DNA of 27,280 nucleotides from contig DBXN01000051.1 in assembly GCA_002309585.1 (NCBI GenBank), positions 2,704-29,983 on the forward strand, in the 5' to 3' direction. Below, piece by piece: positions 1-8,600 of the stretch (position 1 is the stretch's first letter; each line of letters starts with the position of its first letter). A program made the position numbers and the translations under genes. This stretch comes from Verrucomicrobia bacterium UBA1211 (GTDB lineage: Bacteria > Verrucomicrobiota > Kiritimatiellia > RFP12 > UBA1067). The notes below the pieces were generated by a model. The model was given only the letters and a program-made list of their open reading frames with translations, was not told the origin of the DNA and searched no databases.

Positions 1-576
1 GAGCGCATCTGCGCCGACGTGCAGCTCTGTGCCGGCTACATGCACGCCGGATACCCGATCATGATGCCCACCAGCTGCCTGCGCAACCTCCTGAGCGAAC
101 CAACGATTCGTTCAGGCGCGGTTGACGACGTGTGGGGATTCTTCCATGAGATGGGCCATAACCACCAGTACGGCGATTGGACCTTTGACGGGGCGGGCGA
201 GGTAACGGTCAACTTCTTCACCCTCTACTGCATGGATAAAATCTGCGGGTTGAAACCCCGCCAGACCCGGATGGGCGGAGCGTGGGTGAAACGCGCCTAT
301 GAGCGGTGGGAGGCCGAGGGCCATCCCTACGCCAAGTGGAAGTCCGATCCCTTCCTGGCGCTGGAGTTTTTCGTCCGTCTCCACGATCGGTTCGGGTGGG
401 AACCGTTTGAGAAGTTCTTTGCGGAATATCGGGCGCTCTCGCCCGCCGAGCGCCCGAAGAACGATTATGAGAAGCGCAGACAATGGGCGGAGCGGTTCTC
501 CCGACTGACGGGGGAGGATCTCTACCCGCTCTTCAACCTGCTCCGCAATCCCGGCGAGCCGGAATTCAAGAAGTGA
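1..576 (+). CDS. M60-like (enhancin/mucinase-type) zinc metallopeptidase, C-terminal part
   Basis: The gene is open from base 1, so its start lies outside the window; 191 residues are visible. The zinc site HEMGHNHQ (HEXXH at visible residues 49-53) is followed 14 residues later by Glu67 in GAGEVTVN. This fits the gluzincin pattern HEXXH-X(8,28)-E of family M60. The segment before it (AGYMHAGYPIM, visible residues 11-21) is also typical of M60-like proteins. These enzymes are usually exported and cleave glycoproteins such as mucins, often with carbohydrate-binding modules in the missing N-terminal part. The C-terminal helical tail with FFVRLHDRFGWEPFEKFF also fits the family. The gene ends in TGA at 574-576. 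No co-transcribed gene follows within 290 bases. The family call is firm; substrate and localisation are inferred. Confidence 0.9.
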   Translation, partial: ERICADVQLCAGYMHAGYPIMMPTSCLRNLLSEPTIRSGAVDDVWGFFHEMGHNHQYGDWTFDGAGEVTVNFFTLYCMDKICGLKPRQTRMGGAWVKRAYERWEAEGHPYAKWKSDPFLALEFFVRLHDRFGWEPFEKFFAEYRALSPAERPKNDYEKRRQWAERFSRLTGEDLYPLFNLLRNPGEPEFKK

Positions 577-810
577 AGAGGGCGTTGCCCATGACTTGCG
601 TGGAGGGTTGAGCGAAAATTGAGGTTAGGGGGTTAAGGTGTGGAGGATCCGACCTTCAATCTAACCTCCCCATTCAACGCAAAGGAAAACGTCTGATGAT
701 GGCTGGTCGTGTAACGGGTATCCTGCCCGTTGCAACAGAGTAAGGCATTGTGAAATGCCATCATGCCACAATCCCACACGGCTAAGTTTTCGACAAGGGG
801 TCTTGAACAT
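577..810. other. Intergenic stretch with G-rich motifs and two strong hairpins
   Basis: No convincing gene lies here. Bases 603-640 carry G/T-rich motifs (GAGGGTTGAG, then GGTTAGGGGGTTAAGG) that recur in other gaps of this window. Bases 710-734 form a 9-bp stem (TGTAACGGG with CCCGTTGCA, one G-U pair) around a 7-base loop. Bases 744-759 form a perfect 6-bp stem (GGCATT with AATGCC) closed by a GTGA tetraloop. Bases 696-703 (ATGATGGC) can also pair with 757-764 (GCCATCAT), which competes with the second hairpin. The structures lie upstream of the promoter of the next operon, so they are not in its leader. They may be a dispersed palindromic repeat, a small RNA, or the 3' untranslated region of the M60 gene. 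Confidence 0.5.
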
Positions 811-839
811 TTGACCTTCGTCCGCTGAAACGGTATACT
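811..839 (+). promoter_or_regulatory. Sigma70-type promoter of the DUF212-batD-dnaG operon
   Basis: A -35 box TTGACC (811-816) and a -10 box TATACT (834-839) are separated by exactly 17 bases. Transcription would begin near 846 and give a leader of about 24 bases before the ATG at 870. It is the best promoter match in this gap and sits correctly for the three-gene operon. Confidence 0.75.
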
Positions 840-869
840 GATTCATTCATTTTGGGTAAGGGTGTTGTC

Positions 870-1334
870 ATGAGTCTAGACTATAATCCGGTGCATCTGT
901 TGCAGACCCCTTGGTTTTGGTCGGCCTTTTTGAGCTGGACCGTTGCGCAGTGTATCAAGATGACAACCGGTTTTTTCAAAACGGGCCGGGTGGATTTCGA
1001 GTATCTGCTGAGTACAGGCGGAATGCCGAGCGCGCACTCTTCGATGGTTTGCGGGCTCTTCACCTGCTTGGGATTGACCCAGGGGTTTGATGATCCGGTG
1101 ACGATGCTGGCGTTGGCGTTCGCCTCGATCACGATGTTTGACGCGGCGAACGTGCGGCGGGCGGCAGGTCATCAGGCGCGGGTGCTGAACATCATGATTG
1201 ATGAGCTGTTCAAGCATCACAAACTCCACCACACGCATTTGAAGGAGTTGCTGGGCCATACCCGGAAAGAGGTTTTGGCGGGCATGGTGACCGGCGTTGC
1301 GACGGCGCTGTTGATCACGTGGCTATGGCGATAG
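870..1334 (+). CDS. DUF212 / divergent PAP2 family membrane protein (YuiD-like)
   Basis: This 154-aa protein belongs to the DUF212 family (B. subtilis YuiD-like), a divergent relative of PAP2 acid phosphatases. The phosphatase-like signature GGMPSAHS is at residues 50-57. The family's second block, FDAANVRRAAG, is at 90-100, and the C-terminal LKELLGHTRKEVLAG followed by a hydrophobic helix is also typical. The length matches the family. ATG at 870 is chosen because TAAGGG lies about 7 bases upstream; a TTG at 852 would add six residues without a better ribosome site. It is the first gene of an operon: its stop codon overlaps the ribosome binding site of the next gene. Its substrate is unknown; a lipid phosphate is only a guess from the PAP2 relationship. 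Confidence 0.88.
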   Translation: MSLDYNPVHLLQTPWFWSAFLSWTVAQCIKMTTGFFKTGRVDFEYLLSTGGMPSAHSSMVCGLFTCLGLTQGFDDPVTMLALAFASITMFDAANVRRAAGHQARVLNIMIDELFKHHKLHHTHLKELLGHTRKEVLAGMVTGVATALLITWLWR

Positions 1335-1341
1335 GAGGCTT

Positions 1342-2598
1342 GTGAAACGGTTTGCGCGAGCGGTTTGTCTGGCTCTGTTGGCGGTCGGATACGGATGGGC
1401 GGGCGAGATCATCGAAGGCCGGGTCTTTACCGTGCCGGAGCGGATCTATGTCAACCAGCCGTTTGAATTGCGCTGCGAGCTAGTGGTGACGTTCGGGTGC
1501 GAGGTGGAGGATATCCGCCTGACCGGCATCCCGGTCGATTCCGACGCGCTGATCGTCGAGCCGATGCGGAAAGTTTCCCAGACGCGCGAGGCAAGGGGAG
1601 CGAACCGATCCGTGACAGTGATCCTGCTCTCCGCCGAGGGCCGAGCCAAGCGTCCAGTCGACACGGCGTGCTCCCCGGCGCTCTCCTGTTCGCTGTTGGA
1701 ACGCCGGACATCGGGGTTCTTTTCCCATTGGGCGATGTCGCCCCAGCGGAAGGCTTTGTCGCCTTTCCTCCTGAAGATCGAACCGTTGCCCGAAGCGGGA
1801 CGTCCGGATGGTTTCAGCGGTGCGATCGGACAGTTCCGGCTTTCGGGGGCGCTCTCGCAACAGAATGTGCGCCCGCAGGATATTGTCACGTTGACGGTCC
1901 GGCTCTCTGGGTCGGGATGGCTCGGGGAGGGTGCGACACCCACACCCCCCGCTTCGGAGCTGTTCAAGATTTATCCCGCCAAAACGGTTGTCCATGAGCC
2001 GTTGCGCCGTACGACGGAACAGGTCTGGATCCCGATGTCCACCAACGCGACCGAGATCGGGAAGGTCACTTTCTCCTATTTCAACCCGCAGAGCGGCCGG
2101 TATGAGACGGTGCAGGCGGGGCCGTTCCGCCTGACCTTCACGGACCGACCGGAGACGAATGCTGTCTCCACTGTCAAGGTGATCCAGACGGATTTGACGA
2201 AAGGGAGCGGCGATTCCGTTCCGGCGGTCGGTATCTCACTGGCACAGGTCAACCAGTCGGTCCGCCATTCGCGACCCCTTCTGGCGGTTGCGGCTTCGGT
2301 TCTGATCGCGCTCTTCGTCCTCTTCACGATGATCGGGCGGCATACGGTGTGGGGAATCGTCTCGGCGGCGCTCCTGATCGGCATCGGATGCGCGGTGGGC
2401 GCCGCGATGAACCGCCAGGAGCGGCACGATGTCCAGACACTTTCCCGCCGGTGTGAGGTCAGGTTCGCACCGTCCGCGCGCTCGGTGACGCTTTTCACCC
2501 TGAATCCCGGCGTTGAGGTGGTTCCGCTGGAACGTGCGGGGGAGTGGACGCGGATTGACGCGGATGGCCGGCGGGGCTGGATCGAACGGATGGAATAG
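1342..2598 (+). CDS. BatD-like exported protein with two membrane helices and a C-terminal SH3-like domain
   Basis: The 418-aa protein starts with a signal peptide (residues 1-20, cleavage near GWAG). Two beta-rich BatD-type repeats follow; the second opens with GFSGAIGQFRLSG and continues QDIVTLTVRLSGSG, as in PF13584 'oxygen tolerance' proteins. Two adjacent hydrophobic helices lie at about 312-331 and 336-355. The last 50 residues resemble a bacterial SH3 domain (VEVVPLERAGEWTRID followed by RRGWIE). GTG at 1342 is preceded by a strong AGGAGG at 1333-1338. BatD proteins usually sit with BatA/BatB von Willebrand proteins and MoxR, none of which is here; instead the gene lies between DUF212 and dnaG. 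A role in envelope stress or complex assembly is inferred only. Confidence 0.75.
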   Translation: MKRFARAVCLALLAVGYGWAGEIIEGRVFTVPERIYVNQPFELRCELVVTFGCEVEDIRLTGIPVDSDALIVEPMRKVSQTREARGANRSVTVILLSAEGRAKRPVDTACSPALSCSLLERRTSGFFSHWAMSPQRKALSPFLLKIEPLPEAGRPDGFSGAIGQFRLSGALSQQNVRPQDIVTLTVRLSGSGWLGEGATPTPPASELFKIYPAKTVVHEPLRRTTEQVWIPMSTNATEIGKVTFSYFNPQSGRYETVQAGPFRLTFTDRPETNAVSTVKVIQTDLTKGSGDSVPAVGISLAQVNQSVRHSRPLLAVAASVLIALFVLFTMIGRHTVWGIVSAALLIGIGCAVGAAMNRQERHDVQTLSRRCEVRFAPSARSVTLFTLNPGVEVVPLERAGEWTRIDADGRRGWIERME

Positions 2599-2600
2599 CC

Positions 2601-4592
2601 ATGCCCGGAAAAATCTCGGAACAGGTTTTGGATGAGATTCGTTCCCGGGTCGATATCGTCGAGCTGATCGGTTCGCGCGTGACCTTGAAAAAGGCGGGCG
2701 GCTCCTACAAGGCGTGTTGTCCGTTCCATCATGAGAAAACCCCCTCCTTCAATGTGAATCAGGAGAAGCAATTCTACCATTGCTTCGGCTGCGGGGAGTC
2801 GGGCGATGTCTTCACCTTCCTCATGAAACAGGATGGCCTGACCTTTATGGATGCGGTCCGCCAGCTGGCGGAGAAGGTTGGCGTGACGCTGGATGCGGGG
2901 GAGGATGACGTGCGGTTTAAAGCCCGCAACCGACTCTATGCGCTCATGGGGGAGTTGGCGGCGTTTTACCGGCGGTGTCTGCTCCAAACCGCCGAGGCGG
3001 CGGAGGCGCGGGCCTATCTGGCCCAACGCAAGTTGTCGGATGAGGTCGCCGAGTCGTTTGGAATCGGTTATGCGCCGAGGTTTCCGGCCGATGCGATTGT
3101 GAAATGGGCGGCGAAACGCGGATTTTCGCAGCAGGAAATGGTTGATGCCGGAGTGCTTGTCCCCTCAACACGGCCGGACCGCTCGGCTGACTTCTATGAT
3201 CGTTTCCGGGGTCGGCTGATGTTCCCGATCTGTGACCATCGGGGACGGGTGGTCGCCTTCAGCGGACGGATCCTTCAAAGCGGGAAGTCGGTCTCCAAGT
3301 ATGTGAACAGCCCCGAAACGGAGGTGTTCGTCAAGCACCGTATCCTCTACGCGTTGCATAAGGCATCCGCGAAGATCACCCATCACCCGCGCCGCGAGGC
3401 GATCATCTGCGAGGGGCAGATCGATGTGATCCGGTGCCATGCGTCTGGATTCGAGACGGCGGTCGCCTCACAGGGGTCCGCATTCTCGAAAGATCATGTC
3501 GCGCTGCTCAAGAAGTATGCCGACAGCGTGGTGCTGGTCTTTGACGGGGACGCGGCGGGACGCAAGGCGAGTCTCCGTACCGGCAAACTTTTCTTGGAGG
3601 CGGAGATGCCGGTTCGGGTCGCGCGGCTGCCGAAGGAGGATGACCCCGATTCTCTGTTGCGCGAGAAGGGCCCGGAGGCTTTTCGCGCGATCCTGGATGC
3701 CGCGGTCTCCATCACCGCGTATCAGATCGAGACGCTTCGCCAGAACGAGTCCAGCCCCGATTCCATTGATGCAGTGAGCCGGATCAGCAGGGCGGTCATG
3801 GAGATGCTGGCGGGATGCCCCGGCGCCGTTTTGAGGTCGCATCTGCTTCAGGAGGCCGCTGATTTGCTGCATCTGCCCTTCTCGGCGCTGGAGGCGGATA
3901 TGGCTCGCGTGCTGGAGGAACAGCGGATCCGTACGGCGAGGGCGGACGCGTTCAAGAAGACCGATTCCCCCGTGAAGCCGAAGGGCGAGGCGGAACCGGA
4001 TCCCGATGCCGATGGCCCCGGTTCCGCGACGGAAGGGGTGTGGGAGCCGGCCGATGCGGCGGATGGCGAACCGCTGATCGACGAAGCGGGAGTCTCCCGT
4101 GCGCCGACACCCCAAGAGGAAGCGCCGCGCCGTCCCGATCCCCCCTCCCGGAACGAATATCTGCTGTGCGAACTGCTGATGGAGTGCGAGCGGGATCAGG
4201 AGGTGATCGCACTGGTTCGGGATTACCTGCCCCTCGATCTGCTGGAGCATCCGTTTGTCCGGGGGTTTGTTGCCGCGCTGACCTCCGCCCCGCCGGGAGA
4301 CGAGTGTGCGTTGCCTGCCTTTTTCGCCACGGTCGATTCCGCCTGGCATCCTTTGGTGGGACAGTTGATCGCGAATGAGCAGAAGATGCTCTGCGCGAAT
4401 GAGACCACCCCCGCCGATGCGGCGAAAGATTTCATTCGCGCGATCTGGGTCACAAATGCCAAGAAACAGCGGGGTGCGCTCAGTGCCGAATCAACCCCTG
4501 AAAACGATGCCCAGCGTTTTCACCTCTCCTGCCTGATCAAGGCATTCGAGACCGAGCCGTGGGAAAAACTGGTTTTAAGATTGAAACGTTAA
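2601..4592 (+). CDS. dnaG: DNA primase DnaG
   Basis: This 663-aa protein makes RNA primers for the replication fork. The N-terminal CHC2 zinc finger is complete: Cys40, His43, Cys61 and Cys64 (CPFHHEKTPSF and FHCF-like YHCFGCGESGDV). The RNA polymerase core follows with its TOPRIM metal site, Glu271 in CEGQIDVI and Asp315/Asp317 in VFDGDAAGRKA. Most DnaG proteins have EGYMD or EGYFD; here it is EGQID. A Pro/Asp/Glu-rich linker of about 70 residues (roughly 450-520) separates the core from a helical C-terminal region that should bind DnaB, which makes the protein longer than E. coli DnaG (581 aa). ATG at 2601 is two bases after the batD-like stop, implying co-transcription. The usual neighbours rpsU and rpoD are absent within the window. 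Confidence 0.96.
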   Translation: MPGKISEQVLDEIRSRVDIVELIGSRVTLKKAGGSYKACCPFHHEKTPSFNVNQEKQFYHCFGCGESGDVFTFLMKQDGLTFMDAVRQLAEKVGVTLDAGEDDVRFKARNRLYALMGELAAFYRRCLLQTAEAAEARAYLAQRKLSDEVAESFGIGYAPRFPADAIVKWAAKRGFSQQEMVDAGVLVPSTRPDRSADFYDRFRGRLMFPICDHRGRVVAFSGRILQSGKSVSKYVNSPETEVFVKHRILYALHKASAKITHHPRREAIICEGQIDVIRCHASGFETAVASQGSAFSKDHVALLKKYADSVVLVFDGDAAGRKASLRTGKLFLEAEMPVRVARLPKEDDPDSLLREKGPEAFRAILDAAVSITAYQIETLRQNESSPDSIDAVSRISRAVMEMLAGCPGAVLRSHLLQEAADLLHLPFSALEADMARVLEEQRIRTARADAFKKTDSPVKPKGEAEPDPDADGPGSATEGVWEPADAADGEPLIDEAGVSRAPTPQEEAPRRPDPPSRNEYLLCELLMECERDQEVIALVRDYLPLDLLEHPFVRGFVAALTSAPPGDECALPAFFATVDSAWHPLVGQLIANEQKMLCANETTPADAAKDFIRAIWVTNAKKQRGALSAESTPENDAQRFHLSCLIKAFETEPWEKLVLRLKR

Positions 4593-4642
4593 AAGGTTAA
4601 GGGGAAGGGGTTAGGGGATCGTTCCTTTCCCGCTCCGTCCTG

Positions 4643-5656
4643 TTATTCCAACCTTTTCTGGAAGCCCGGAGTGGCGATGAAGGTGGGATGGTCTGGGGTG
4701 TCCGGAATCCAGAGGGCTTCGCAGGCCGGCGCGTAACGGGAGAGATAGGCGCGTCCTTCGTCAGGGCCAAGAATAAAGAGGGTCGTGGAGAGAATGTCGG
4801 CCTCTTCGGCGGTGGGGGCGATGACGGTGACGGCGGCGATGCCTTGCGCCGGTTCGCCCCGGCGGGCGTCGAGGATGTGCGCGTACCGTTTCCCCTCCAG
4901 GGTCACGAAACGCTCGTAATTGCCGGAGGTGGCGACCGCTTCGCCGGGCCGGAGCAGAAAGACGCCGATCGGGCGGGCGGAATCAAATGGATTGCGGATG
5001 GCGGTCCGCCATCCGCCCCGTCCGGGTACCGCTTCGCCAAGGCACCGGAGATTGCCGCCCAAATCAATGAGAATGTTGGTATGGCCCGCTTCTTGGAAAC
5101 GGGACCAAACGCGGTCAACCGCATACCCTTTGGCGACGCCGCCAAGGTCGAGTTTCATCCCTTTTACCGGGAGTCGGACGGTGGGGGGGGCGGAGCGGCA
5201 TTCGACGGTCTCCCATTGGGTCAGGGGCAGCAGCGCGGCGAGAGCCCCCTGGGACGGGCGGCTGGGCGGCGTGTCGCGGTGAAATCCCCAGATGTGCATC
5301 AGCGGGCCGACCAACGGATTGAATGCGCCATCGCTTTGGCGGGTGACGCGAAGGGTTCGCGCGAGCAGTTCGGCGAATGCGGGCGGGACCGGTACAGACA
5401 CGGATTCGCCTGCCGCCGCGTTGACCCGGCAGAGGGTGCTGTTGGATGCCCAGGCGGAGAAGTCATGGGTGACGGAGGCGTAGACCGCTTCGGCGTCACG
5501 CTGGAGTGCGGCGATATCCGTGGCCGCGTCACACTGGATTCCGGCGATCGTCCCCATCGTCGGCCAGACGCGGCGTTGGATGCGCGACTCTTGACGGCAT
5601 CCGGTCGCGAGCGCGATGCCGGCGCAAACGAGAAGCGAAAAGGTGGGGAACCTCAT
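4643..5656 (-). CDS. apbE: FAD:protein FMN transferase (ApbE), lipoprotein
   Basis: ApbE attaches FMN covalently to threonine residues of exported flavoproteins such as NqrB/C and RnfG/D, using FAD and Mg2+. The 337-aa protein begins with a lipoprotein signal ending in LATGC (lipid anchor Cys20), so it acts at the periplasmic side of a membrane. Family motifs are present in order: PTMGT (residues 32-36), LDLGGVAKGYAVD (169-181), IDLGGNL (197-203), ATSGNYERF (242-250), HILDARRG (260-267) and the metal-binding ADILSTT (286-292, Asp287 and Thr291). Its start overlaps the stop of the upstream C25 protease gene by four bases (ATGA), implying translational coupling. No obvious flavinylation target lies within the window. 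Confidence 0.95.
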   Translation of the reverse strand: MRFPTFSLLVCAGIALATGCRQESRIQRRVWPTMGTIAGIQCDAATDIAALQRDAEAVYASVTHDFSAWASNSTLCRVNAAAGESVSVPVPPAFAELLARTLRVTRQSDGAFNPLVGPLMHIWGFHRDTPPSRPSQGALAALLPLTQWETVECRSAPPTVRLPVKGMKLDLGGVAKGYAVDRVWSRFQEAGHTNILIDLGGNLRCLGEAVPGRGGWRTAIRNPFDSARPIGVFLLRPGEAVATSGNYERFVTLEGKRYAHILDARRGEPAQGIAAVTVIAPTAEEADILSTTLFILGPDEGRAYLSRYAPACEALWIPDTPDHPTFIATPGFQKRLE

Positions 5657-8600
5657 GGCTGGGCCTTCCGAACATGCAGCCGGAAGAAGGCCGCCGGGCG
5701 GTTGCCCGTTAATGGGACAGAAATCGGGTTGCCGGTCCCTTCGTATTCGTCTGAGAAGGGCACCCAGTTGGCGGGATTGAGCGATTCGGTGGTCTCCAGC
5801 CAGTAGACCCGTCCGGAGAGGGTGGGCCAGACGAGGAGGAGCGTGCCGTTCGCGGGATCGCGGGCGATGCCGGCGGAGAACCGGCTCTGGTCATTCAGCG
5901 GTGAGGTGCCGGCCTCCTCCTCCTCGGCATTGGTGAATCCGTCCTGGTCATAGTCGCCTTCCGGTGAAAGGAGGGTGAAGTTGCTAAGGGTCGGCCCACT
6001 CTCGTTTCCGAAACGGTCGACGGCGCTCAGACGGACGGTCAGACGAGTGTCCGCCGGAAGCGGAACGAGCGGGAAAGAGTTGGCGTCGGGGGGTAACTCC
6101 GTGACGAGGTTACTGACCGTACCGTCCGCGTGGTTGAAGGTGACGGTCAGGCGGTTGGTGAGAAGGCCTGAATAATCGGAAGCGGGAGCCCAGGTGAAGG
6201 TTAGGTTGACGGGGAGATCGGGTGTCTGGATGCCGTAGTGGTCTCCGGCGGCACCGCCTTCGCATGTCCAAACGGGAGGCTCCGGAAAACGCGGCGGTTC
6301 GTTGTCGAGGACAAACGGGCCGAAGGTCTCGGTACGGGGAAATGCGCCGTTGTCCGCCGTGACGCGGAAGATCAGGCGGGTATAGGTGAGTGCGCCGGGA
6401 AGTGGTTCCAGGGAGTGCCAGATGCCAGTCAGGGTGTTGGTGACGGGAATGTCGGTGAAGGTGGCGAGCGCGTTGACCGTTCCGTCGGCGAGGGTGGCGG
6501 GTAGGTTGGTTTGGACGGACGACTGGAGATCGCTCAAGGCGATGGGGATCCAGTTCGTCCCGCCATCGACCGTGCCACAGAGGGTTACCGTCAGCGGTTC
6601 GCCGTCCCGTTCACTGAAACTTCCCGTGAGGGTCATGCGCCCCTGTCCATCGTCTTCCTGCAGGGCTGTGAAGGTGACGGTCGGCTCTTCGCGGACTTTG
6701 AATGACCAGAAGAATCCGGCTTCGGGTTGCGCGGGATCATTGGTCTCCACTTCGATTTTGACCGTCTGGGTCCGTATGGCGGCCCGTTGTGGGAAGAGAT
6801 CGAGGAGCAGGGGGAGGTAGTCGCCGGCGGCGATGGAAAAACCGTTCTCCGGTTCGAGGGCGAGGGGAATGTCACCGGCGAGGGGAGAAACGCGGACATT
6901 GTCGATGTACCAGCCCTCGTTGTCGGTGTTGTTGTCGCCGCCGAGATGAAAACGGAAACGGACCGGTTGCCCGGCGAATCCGTTCAGTTCAGGGACGGCC
7001 GTTTCGAGATCGAAAACGATATGCCGCCATCCCTCTTCCCCTGTTCCGGAGAAACAGGGTGTTCCGTCCGGCCATGGGGAACAGTCCCAGCCGTAGATCG
7101 TGTGGGTGTAGGGGCCCGGTAATTGATGGTAGGTCTGGCCGCCGTCAACCGAGTATTCGACGATTCCCCCGTCAAAGGCGCGGGTCGGATCGGTGGTGTC
7201 GTTTTCGCCGTAGATCCAGTGGTCGAAGGAGAGGACGGCGTGGCGGCCCGGCGAGCAGGTCGCGAGGGTGACCGTCGCGTGGTTGGAGACCTCAAGACGG
7301 ATGTTCGAGGCGAGCTGGGCGTGGAGGGAATAGGGCGGGGAGGCAACGCGGTTGGTGGAGAGCGTCCACGGCTGGTCGGGAGAGGCGAAATCCCATTCGG
7401 CGAGCCGCTCGGGTATGATGGGGTCTTCTGCGGCGAAGACGGCCTTTCCGGTGAGCGGGCGGTTGCCGACGTTAAAGAGATAGGCGGTGACCTGTTCGAC
7501 GGTTTGGGTGGTGTGCACGCACGTTTCACGGTCGGTCAACAAATGGGCGTCAAGGATCGGGTAGGCGCTGAAACTCTCGTGCGTCTCGGAAACGGCGGTG
7601 TAGCCGGCGGGGTTGTCGGCCGTCACACGGTAGCGGATCAGGGTGCCGGGTGGGATACCTTCCGCGAAGGTGGCGGCGTAGCGGTCAGGGGTCTCTTGAG
7701 GGAGAAGCGGTGTGTGGTTCCAAGAGGGATCGGCGCCGTTGACGGCTTGCCACTCAATCATGGCGGTTTGAATTTCGCGCGGATCGGTCAGGGTCGCTTC
7801 CAGCGTGTAGGGCGCGGGGGTTGCGAGGGTCTCGGAGAATGGGGTAAAGGTGATGGCCGGGGGACGGGGAATGTCTTCCGGGATGAGCGGATTGGTCCAC
7901 GCCGCCAGCTCCTCGGCGAGGGTATAGCCATCTCCGTCGGGATCGGCCTTTGGACTGCATCCGACCAGGCCGAAGTATTTGCGTTCCCACCAGTCCTGAA
8001 GTCCGTTTCCATCGCTGTCAAGCGTCTCGGGCAGATAACGGGCGACCAGCGTGTGGGGCGAATCGGCGGTCAGCGTGAGACGGGTGGGCAGACAGGCGGC
8101 TGGGGAGCTAGGCGTGCGGATACCGTCAAGCATCCACTCCGAAAAGATGTGGCGTGTGCCGTTCGGATGGATGATGGTATTCGGCAGGTCATACAGCGGG
8201 ACCTCTTCGCCTTCGCGTGTCCAAAGGAAGCCGGGCTGTGTCAATCCGGGTGTGTCGGAGACCGTGGTCAGATACTCGCGTTGGCCCATCCAGACAAGCG
8301 TGGAGGATTGATGGATGAGAAAGGTGCAGTTGGTGGCGCCCCGCTGGGGGACGCTGCCGGTTCCCACGAAGGCGTTGAAGGTGAACCGCTCGTCATCGGA
8401 GAGATAGACGGTGTCGGGCGCGGTCACGGTGATCCAGCGTCCGGAGGCGGAGAAGTGGATGCCGTAATCGGGCGTCGGTAGGCCGAGCGTGTCGGGGCTG
8501 CCAAGGACTTGGAAGGTGAGCCGTTCGGTGATGTCGAATGTCACCGGTTCGTCTTCCGGAAAGCGGGTCTCAACGCCCGAACGGGTCAGGGCGTGCAGCC

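Noticed and set aside
693..755. Hammerhead ribozyme (CTGATGA at 693-699 and GAAA at 752-755)
   Set aside because: The bases next to the two core boxes cannot form stem II, and no stem III with a cleavage triplet is present. The match is coincidence.
661..846. 61-codon minus-strand open frame in the first gap
   Set aside because: It covers the two hairpins and lacks a ribosome site. The hairpin or repeat explanation fits better.
1497..1997. Overlapping frame of 166 codons inside the BatD-like gene
   Set aside because: The signal peptide, BatD repeats and SH3-like end are all in the main frame; the other frame has no motif or start signal.
7123..8481. Long plus-strand open frame of 452 codons inside the C25 protease gene
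   Set aside because: It is antisense to a well-supported coding region, low-complexity and rich in Gly/Arg/Val, with no recognisable domain or ribosome site. It reflects third-position GC bias.
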